The translations under genes were made by a program, and so were the position numbers. From Anaerolineae bacterium (GTDB lineage: Bacteria; Chloroflexota; Anaerolineae; Anaerolineales; Villigracilaceae), in contig QEXW01000152.1 in NCBI GenBank assembly GCA_003130845.1, positions 1-48,034 on the forward strand: a stretch of DNA of 48,034 nucleotides, written 5' to 3'. Shown here piece after piece: positions 43,441-48,034 of the stretch. Positions within the stretch are counted from its first letter, which is position 1, and each line of letters starts with the position of its first letter. Under the pieces are notes generated by a model. The model saw only the letters and a list, made by a program, of their open reading frames with translations. It searched no databases and was not told where the DNA came from.

Positions 43441-43449
43441 TGGTATAAT
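43441..43449 (+). promoter_or_regulatory. Extended -10 element of mreB
   Basis: TGGTATAAT is a perfect extended -10, 43 bp before the TTG start. No -35 at 17 bp. The strong GAGGAG Shine-Dalgarno at 43481-43486 supports the TTG at 43493. Confidence 0.6.
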
Positions 43450-43492
43450 CTTCCTAGAAGATAAGGAATGCTGTTTCATTGAGGAGCACGCT

Positions 43493-44560
43493 TTGGCTTT
43501 CAACCCGCTCAACTGGCTTTTGGGACTTTTCTCCCTGGATATTGGCATTGACTTGGGGACAGCGAACACGCTGGTCTATGTCAAAAACCGAGGCATCGTC
43601 ATCAACGAACCTTCCTGGGTCACCATTGATAAGCGCACCCGCGAACCCCTCGCAGTAGGACAAAAAGCCAAAGACATGATGGGACGTACCTCCAGCAACT
43701 TAATTGCCGTGCGCCCAGTGCGTGATGGCGTAATCTCCGAATTCAACGTCACCCAAGAGATGCTGACATATTTCATCGACCAAGTGCATGAACAAAGTGT
43801 GGTGCCACTCCCACGCCCACGCGTTGTCATCGGCATCCCGGCCGGGGTTACCGAAGTGGAAAAACGCGCAGCATACGACGCCGCCATGTCGGCCGGAGCG
43901 CGCGAAGCCTACTTGGTAGAAGAACCTGTGGCGGCAGCACTCGGCGCCGGCCTGCCCGTAGGCGACGTCAAAGGCTCTATGGTGGTGGACATCGGTGGCG
44001 GAACAACCGAAGTGGCTGTCATGTCCATGGGGGGGGTAGTGGTTTCGCGCTCGCTGCGCGTGGCCGGCGATGAAATGGATCAAGACATCGTCCAATACAT
44101 CCGCAACAAATACAACCTGCTGATAGGCGAGGGAGTAGCCGAACAAGTCAAGATGAAAATCGGCTCGGCCTATCCCCTCCCCCAAGAAAAGACCGCCGAA
44201 GTACGCGGGCGCAACCTGGTAACCGGCCTGCCCGAATCGATCGAAGTTTCCTCCATTGAAATCCGTGATGCACTCTCTGGCTCGGTCCAAGTGATTGTAG
44301 ACACCATCCGCGATGCGCTGGACGAAGTGCCGCCCGAAGTCATTGCAGACCTGATGGACACCGGTATTTGTTTAGCCGGTGGTGGCGCCTTGCTGCAAGG
44401 CCTGGCCGACCGTCTCGCGGATGAACTCAACCTGCGCGTTTGGCAAGCCGAAGACCCCCTGACCTGCGTCGTGCGCGGCACAGGCGTCATCCTGAGCGAT
44501 TTTGAAGCGATGAAAGGCTACCTCGTTAGCCTAGAACGAGGCTCAACCCGACACCGCTAA
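43493..44560 (+). CDS. mreB: Rod shape-determining protein MreB
   Basis: A 355-residue bacterial actin. Phosphate 1 loop DIGIDLGTANTLVYVK, connector and phosphate 2 block MVVDIGGGTTEVAVMS, and adenosine motif ICLAGGGALLQGLADRL are intact. An N-terminal hydrophobic/amphipathic segment (AFNPLNWLLGLFSL) would bind the membrane. It directs lateral wall synthesis and cell width. The start is TTG with GAGGAG. mreC, mreD, rodA and a transpeptidase gene are not adjacent. It is divergent from the ROK regulator, sharing a 141-bp gap. Confidence 0.96.
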   Translation: MAFNPLNWLLGLFSLDIGIDLGTANTLVYVKNRGIVINEPSWVTIDKRTREPLAVGQKAKDMMGRTSSNLIAVRPVRDGVISEFNVTQEMLTYFIDQVHEQSVVPLPRPRVVIGIPAGVTEVEKRAAYDAAMSAGAREAYLVEEPVAAALGAGLPVGDVKGSMVVDIGGGTTEVAVMSMGGVVVSRSLRVAGDEMDQDIVQYIRNKYNLLIGEGVAEQVKMKIGSAYPLPQEKTAEVRGRNLVTGLPESIEVSSIEIRDALSGSVQVIVDTIRDALDEVPPEVIADLMDTGICLAGGGALLQGLADRLADELNLRVWQAEDPLTCVVRGTGVILSDFEAMKGYLVSLERGSTRHR

Positions 44561-44620
44561 GCCTCCCCCCTTTGCACAAAACGAAAAACGCAGCCTCTCC
44601 TGCGTGCTATCGACTCTGAA

Positions 44621-44854
44621 TTAGTACAACACCTTTCCCTGTGGTGGCCTCTCAAGCGAGCTCCCCTGCGGAGCAGATACACGCGCCTTCAACCGACGCG
44701 CCAACTCACGGCGCGTCAGCAACACCCGATGCCCACACGTGCGACATTCCAAACCAATATCTGCCCCCAAACGAGTGACAGTCCAATCATAACCGCCACA
44801 AGGATGCGGCTTACGCAAACGAACAACCTCATTCAATTGCAAATCTGGCAACAT
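44621..44854 (-). CDS. DUF951 small zinc-ribbon-like protein
   Basis: A 77-residue protein of the DUF951 family. It starts [23 protein letters not shown] and continues [21 protein letters not shown]. Cys and His residues (HPCGG, CRTCGH) may hold a metal. Function is unknown; homologues are often near translation or chromosome-segregation genes. The frame is open to 45016, but the family begins at the ATG at 44854, and a TATAAT box ends 6 nt before it. There is no Shine-Dalgarno. The C-terminal Ser/Pro tail is variable. Confidence 0.85.
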   Translation of the reverse strand: MLPDLQLNEVVRLRKPHPCGGYDWTVTRLGADIGLECRTCGHRVLLTRRELARRLKARVSAPQGSSLERPPQGKVLY

Positions 44855-44860
44855 ACCAAA

Positions 44861-44866
44861 ATTATA
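44861..44866 (-). promoter_or_regulatory. -10 box 6 nt from the DUF951 start (candidate leaderless promoter)
   Basis: TATAAT on the minus strand ends 6 nt upstream of ATG 44854 with no Shine-Dalgarno, the same geometry as at tilS. No good -35. Confidence 0.5.
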
Positions 44867-44930
44867 CCGCGCACACGCAACCCAAGCCGACTTTGCGCAT
44901 CTAACCCCTGAGAGAGCAAAACAAAGAGCT

Positions 44931-44960
44931 TTGCCCGCCCCCTCACGGCCATAGTAAAAT
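44931..44960 (+). promoter_or_regulatory. Candidate promoter of lpdA
   Basis: TTGCCC (44931-44936), 18-bp spacer, TAAAAT (44955-44960), 57 bp before the ATG. Matches are partial. Confidence 0.35.
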
Positions 44961-45016
44961 TGGAGCGTCACGCTCAAATTCACCATCGGGGCAGCCCGAT
45001 AGGATAAGGAGAACAC

Positions 45017-46417
45017 ATGTCAGAACAATTTGATGTCGTCGTCATCGGCGCCGGACCAGGCGGATACGTCGCTGCCATCCGCGCCGCGCAACTCGGCCTA
45101 AAAACCGCCATCGTAGAAAAGCAATGGATGGGCGGCGTATGTCTGAACGTCGGCTGCATCCCTTCCAAAGCCCTACTTCGCAATGCTGAACTAGCACACA
45201 TCCTGCGAGAACGCGGCAAAGAATTTGGCTTCTCATTTGAAAACCTGCAACTGGATTATAGCGTTGCCGTCAAACGCTCGCGCCAAGTCTCGGATAGGCT
45301 GGTCAAAGGCATCGGCTTCCTGATGAAAAAGAACAACATCAGCGTCTTCATGGGAACTGCCAAACTCACCGGTCCACACACCGTAGCGGTCAGCGACAAA
45401 GACGGCAAAACAACCGAACTTTCAACCAAGAACATCATCATCGCAACGGGTGCCTCCTCCGCTGTTCCTGCCGCATGGAAAGTAGATGGCGAAAAAATCG
45501 TCACCTACTGGGAAGCCATCCTACAAGAAAAACTGCCGAAGAGCGTCATCGTCATTGGCTCAGGCGCCATCGGCGTAGAATTTTCCACCATCTGGAATGC
45601 CTATGGCGTAGATGTAACCATCGTTGAAATGCTACCGCGCATCGTACCGCTGGAGGACGAAGAAATCTCCGCCGAATTAGAAAAAGCCTTCAAAAAACGC
45701 GGCATCAAAATTCTGGCTGGGCACAAAGTCGAAACCGTCGAAAGTTCTGCAAGCGGTGTGCGGGTCACAGTCTCTGCCAATGGCGAAAACAAAACCCTAG
45801 AAGCCGAACAAGCACTCGTAGCGATTGGCTTCCGTCCCAACTCCAAAGGCCTAGGACTAGAAGAACTTGGCGTCAAGATTTCGGAACGGGGCTTCATCGA
45901 AATTAATGAACGCATGCAAACCAACCTACCCCACATCTACGCCATTGGCGATGTCACCGGCAAACTCATGCTGGCACATGTGGGCTCAGCCATGGGCATT
46001 CTGGCTGCCGAAGCAATTGCCGGACAAGAAGTTCACCCCTTGCACTACGAAATGATGCCACGTGCCACCTACTGCCAGCCGCAAATCGCATCCTTTGGCC
46101 TGACCGAAGCCCAAGCCAAAGAGCGTGGGTACCAGGTCAAAATTGGGCGCTTCCCCTTCCAAGCCAACGGCAAAGCACTCGGCCTGGGAGACTACACCGG
46201 CTGGGTCAAACTGGTCATTGACGAAAAATACGGCGAAATACTGGGCGCGGCCATGATTGGCCCTGAAGTGACCGAACTGTTGCCCGAACTGACCCTAGCG
46301 CAAATGATGGAACTAACCCCTGCCGAAATCGCCCGCAACGTTCATGCCCACCCCACCTTATCCGAAGCACTCATGGAAGCAGCACACAGTGCCGAAGGCC
46401 AAGCCATACACATCTAA
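45017..46417 (+). CDS. lpdA: Dihydrolipoyl dehydrogenase (E3)
   Basis: A 466-residue flavoprotein disulfide reductase. FAD-binding GAGPGG at 11-16, redox pair Cys42/Cys47 ([13 protein letters not shown]), NAD-binding [10 protein letters not shown] and second FAD block YAIGDVTG are intact. The C-terminal His445-Pro446 with Glu450 (HAHPTLSE) completes the active site. It reoxidises lipoyl groups of 2-oxoacid dehydrogenases or the glycine cleavage system. No E1, E2 or gcv gene is adjacent. AAGGAG precedes the ATG and a terminator follows, so it is a single-gene unit. Confidence 0.96.
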   Translation: MSEQFDVVVIGAGPGGYVAAIRAAQLGLKTAIVEKQWMGGVCLNVGCIPSKALLRNAELAHILRERGKEFGFSFENLQLDYSVAVKRSRQVSDRLVKGIGFLMKKNNISVFMGTAKLTGPHTVAVSDKDGKTTELSTKNIIIATGASSAVPAAWKVDGEKIVTYWEAILQEKLPKSVIVIGSGAIGVEFSTIWNAYGVDVTIVEMLPRIVPLEDEEISAELEKAFKKRGIKILAGHKVETVESSASGVRVTVSANGENKTLEAEQALVAIGFRPNSKGLGLEELGVKISERGFIEINERMQTNLPHIYAIGDVTGKLMLAHVGSAMGILAAEAIAGQEVHPLHYEMMPRATYCQPQIASFGLTEAQAKERGYQVKIGRFPFQANGKALGLGDYTGWVKLVIDEKYGEILGAAMIGPEVTELLPELTLAQMMELTPAEIARNVHAHPTLSEALMEAAHSAEGQAIHI

Positions 46418-46449
46418 AACAAACCTACCCCCAACGAACCACCAAACAA

Positions 46450-46494
46450 CCCTGCCCTTTCCCGCCTGTCTGAAGCAACAAAGAAAGGGCAGGG
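46450..46494 (+). terminator. Rho-independent terminator of lpdA
   Basis: 12-bp perfect stem (46450-46461 against 46483-46494) with a 21-nt loop, followed by CATTTTTA. It lies 33 bp after the lpdA stop, just before the converging moxR gene ends. Confidence 0.78.
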
Positions 46495-46510
46495 CATTTT
46501 TACACAACCC

Positions 46511-47455
46511 TTAGGCCTGTCCCAAATCCAGTGGCGTACGTTGCAAAACCTCCTGCAAAATCACCTTTGGCGTTCGCCCACGCAATTCGGCCTCCGGATG
46601 AACAATCAAGCGATGTGTCAGCGTCACCGGAGCCAAATATTTAATATCATCCGGCAACACATGGTCCCGTCCACGCACAGCGGCCAAAGCCTGCGCCGTC
46701 TTAAACAGCGCCAGACTACCGCGCGGACTAATCCCCAGCGCCAAATCGGGATGAGAACGAGTGGCTGCGGCCAAAGAGACGATATATTCTTGCAACGTCT
46801 CATCCACATGCACATCCCACACCCTCTGCTGCAGCTGCAACACCCCGCGACCATCCACCACCTTCGTCAGCCGATAAATTGGATGCTCGCGCCACAGATT
46901 AACCAAAATCTGACGTTCCTCGAGCGGCGCTGGATACCCCAACGAAAGCCGCATCAAAAAACGGTCCAACTGCGCCTCGGGGAGCGGAAACGTCCCCTCA
47001 TACTCAATCGGATTCTGCGTAGCCAGCACAAAAAACGGACGTGGCAACGAACGCGAGACACCATCCACCGTCACCTGCTGCTCCTGCATCGCCTCCAACA
47101 GCGCCGACTGAGTGCGTGGCGTAGCGCGATTAATCTCATCGGCCAGTAAAAGATTGACAAAAATCGGCCCTGGGCGAAACTCAAACTCACCGCTCTTCTG
47201 GTTAAAAATTGAAACCCCGGTAATATCATTCGGCAACAAATCGGGCGTACATTGCACCCGCTTAAACTCCAAGCCCAAACTGACTGCCATCGAACGAGCC
47301 AACATCGTCTTACCGGAACCTGGCACATCCTCCAACAGCACATGCCCCTCGCACAACAAAGCCACCACCATCAACTCAATTGCTGCCCGCTTGCCAACAA
47401 TAACCCTCTCTACATTTTCGATAACCTGACTGGCAAACTCCTGCACCTCACGCAT
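46511..47455 (-). CDS. MoxR family AAA+ ATPase
   Basis: A 314-residue AAA+ ATPase. Walker A EDVPGSGKT at 42-50, Walker B with sensor LLLADEINRA at 102-111, GTFPLPEAQLDRFLMRL and GISPRGSLAL are diagnostic. MoxR proteins act as chaperones, often with von Willebrand-factor proteins (DUF58), which would be expected downstream but are absent. ATG 47455 with a GGAAAGGA Shine-Dalgarno matches family N-termini. An in-frame ATG at 47491, 9 nt after a TATGAT box, is the main alternative. Confidence 0.92.
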   Translation of the reverse strand: MREVQEFASQVIENVERVIVGKRAAIELMVVALLCEGHVLLEDVPGSGKTMLARSMAVSLGLEFKRVQCTPDLLPNDITGVSIFNQKSGEFEFRPGPIFVNLLLADEINRATPRTQSALLEAMQEQQVTVDGVSRSLPRPFFVLATQNPIEYEGTFPLPEAQLDRFLMRLSLGYPAPLEERQILVNLWREHPIYRLTKVVDGRGVLQLQQRVWDVHVDETLQEYIVSLAAATRSHPDLALGISPRGSLALFKTAQALAAVRGRDHVLPDDIKYLAPVTLTHRLIVHPEAELRGRTPKVILQEVLQRTPLDLGQA

Positions 47456-47563
47456 CACAGCATCCTTTCCTTCCGATGAAAATCGTGTCATACTGTGGGT
47501 ATCATATCCCAAACCCAGGCAGACCGCAACCATTCTCCTCAATATCGATTAAAAACTCTTGCT

Positions 47564-48034
47564 ATGGAATACTCCTTTCCCCGCTACCTACTTGCCAAAC
47601 AAACTGTAGATGACCGTGCCCTCAACAAAGACGTACTGGCCGCGCTACACGCCGAACTGTCCGCCTTCAACTCCCAGCTAACCATCATCGAGGTTGGAGC
47701 GGGAATTGGCACCATGCTAGCGCGCTTATTACGTTGGAACATCCTACCCTGCAACGTTGAGTACATCCTCGTTGACGAAATGCCCGAAAACATAACCTTT
47801 GCCTATCAATGGCTGCCACAATGGGCGCAGGCCAATGGTTACACCATCGAAACCTTATCCAACGACAGCCTCCGCTTATCCGCTTCCCCATCCGTTGCCC
47901 CATCCGCTGCCGAATCCGCTTCCCACATCCGCTTATCCGCTTCCCCATCCGCTGCCGAATCCGCTTCCCACATCCGCTTATCCGCTTCCCCATCCGCTGC
48001 CCCATCCGCTGCCGAATCCGCTTCCCACATCCGC
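47564..48034 (+). CDS. Class I SAM methyltransferase-like protein with tandem-repeat insert (3' end outside window)
   Basis: 157 codons to the window edge with no stop. Residues 1-100 look like a class I methyltransferase: IIEVGAGIGTMLARLL (motif I, SAM-binding) and YILVDEMPENI (motif II, acidic residue after beta 2). From residue 104 the frame enters a tandem repeat encoding Ser/Ala-rich units (RLSASPSAAESASHI type), and the fold would be interrupted where the next strand is expected. There is no Shine-Dalgarno before the ATG, which is divergent from moxR. Substrate is unknown. Whether the protein is functional depends on what follows the repeat. Confidence 0.6.
   Translation, partial: MEYSFPRYLLAKQTVDDRALNKDVLAALHAELSAFNSQLTIIEVGAGIGTMLARLLRWNILPCNVEYILVDEMPENITFAYQWLPQWAQANGYTIETLSNDSLRLSASPSVAPSAAESASHIRLSASPSAAESASHIRLSASPSAAPSAAESASHIR
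47873..48034 (+). repeat. In-frame 45/57-bp tandem repeat inside a methyltransferase gene
   Basis: Three complete units, 47873-47929 (57 bp), 47930-47974 (45 bp) and 47975-48031 (57 bp), and the start of a fourth. Each begins CGCTTATCCGCTTCCCCA. The 57-bp form has one extra 12-bp block. All lengths are multiples of 3, so the frame is kept. The unit is itself built from 12-13 bp blocks beginning TCCGCT. The array runs off the window. Confidence 0.95.

Noticed and set aside
47873-48034. CRISPR array
   Set aside because: Units are contiguous with no unique spacers, stay in frame with a coding sequence and are built of 12-bp sub-repeats.

Overview
The window reads as a chromosomal segment of a monoderm bacterium, most likely an Anaerolineae-type member of the Chloroflexota. 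This placement is inference. It rests on a Tad pilus operon with no secretin, a DUF951 protein, a long-form hibernation factor, family-1 sugar ABC transport genes with LAAC lipoboxes, and the general look of the proteins. No rRNA, tRNA, CRISPR array, transposase or phage gene is visible, and no gene-free stretch exceeds about 225 bases.

Layout. 1-88 holds the 5' end of a lipoprotein gene on the minus strand. 290-1956 encodes acyl-CoA metabolism (thiolase, methylmalonyl-CoA epimerase). 2035-4391 holds tilS, folB and folE (tRNA lysidine synthesis and folate). 4458-11585 (minus) is a Tad/Flp pilus machinery operon, cpaB-cpaE-cpaF-tadB-tadC, running on into comF and hpf. It is preceded by a DegS/DegU-like soluble kinase and response regulator (11728-13465). 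13539-17252 (minus) holds two polytopic glycosyltransferases and a diacylglycerol-kinase-family lipid kinase. 17434-24968 (plus) is a surface-glycan cluster: PseB-like dehydratase, RmlD-like reductase, NeuB/PseI-like synthase, SpsF-like cytidylyltransferase, three glycosyltransferase-type proteins and a LapA-like membrane protein. 25048-27098 encodes two membrane-associated proteases. 27156-31557 (minus) is a tightly packed set (cinA-type amidase, MTA/SAH nucleosidase, UvrD-like helicase, DUF4442 thioesterase, YjbQ), followed by a DegV protein.

32813-43423 (minus) is the most coherent system. It has a ROK repressor with a 13-bp palindromic operator just downstream of its own promoter, a long ROK-fold kinase-like protein, a PIG-L de-N-acetylase, a substrate-binding lipoprotein, two permeases, a GH3 beta-N-acetylhexosaminidase-like enzyme and a secreted GH18 chitinase with two chitin-binding modules. 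Together these look like a chitin/chito-oligosaccharide scavenging locus with a deacetylase step. The window closes with mreB, a DUF951 gene, lpdA, moxR and the 5' end of a methyltransferase gene that carries an in-frame 45/57-bp tandem repeat.

Two expression signals recur. Several genes are preceded by an extended -10 element (TGnTAnnnT) with little recognisable -35. Two genes (tilS, the DUF951 gene) have a -10 element ending exactly 6 nt before the ATG and no Shine-Dalgarno sequence, as expected for leaderless mRNAs. Many start sites were chosen downstream of the longest possible frame because a Shine-Dalgarno sequence or a family-typical N-terminus marks them.
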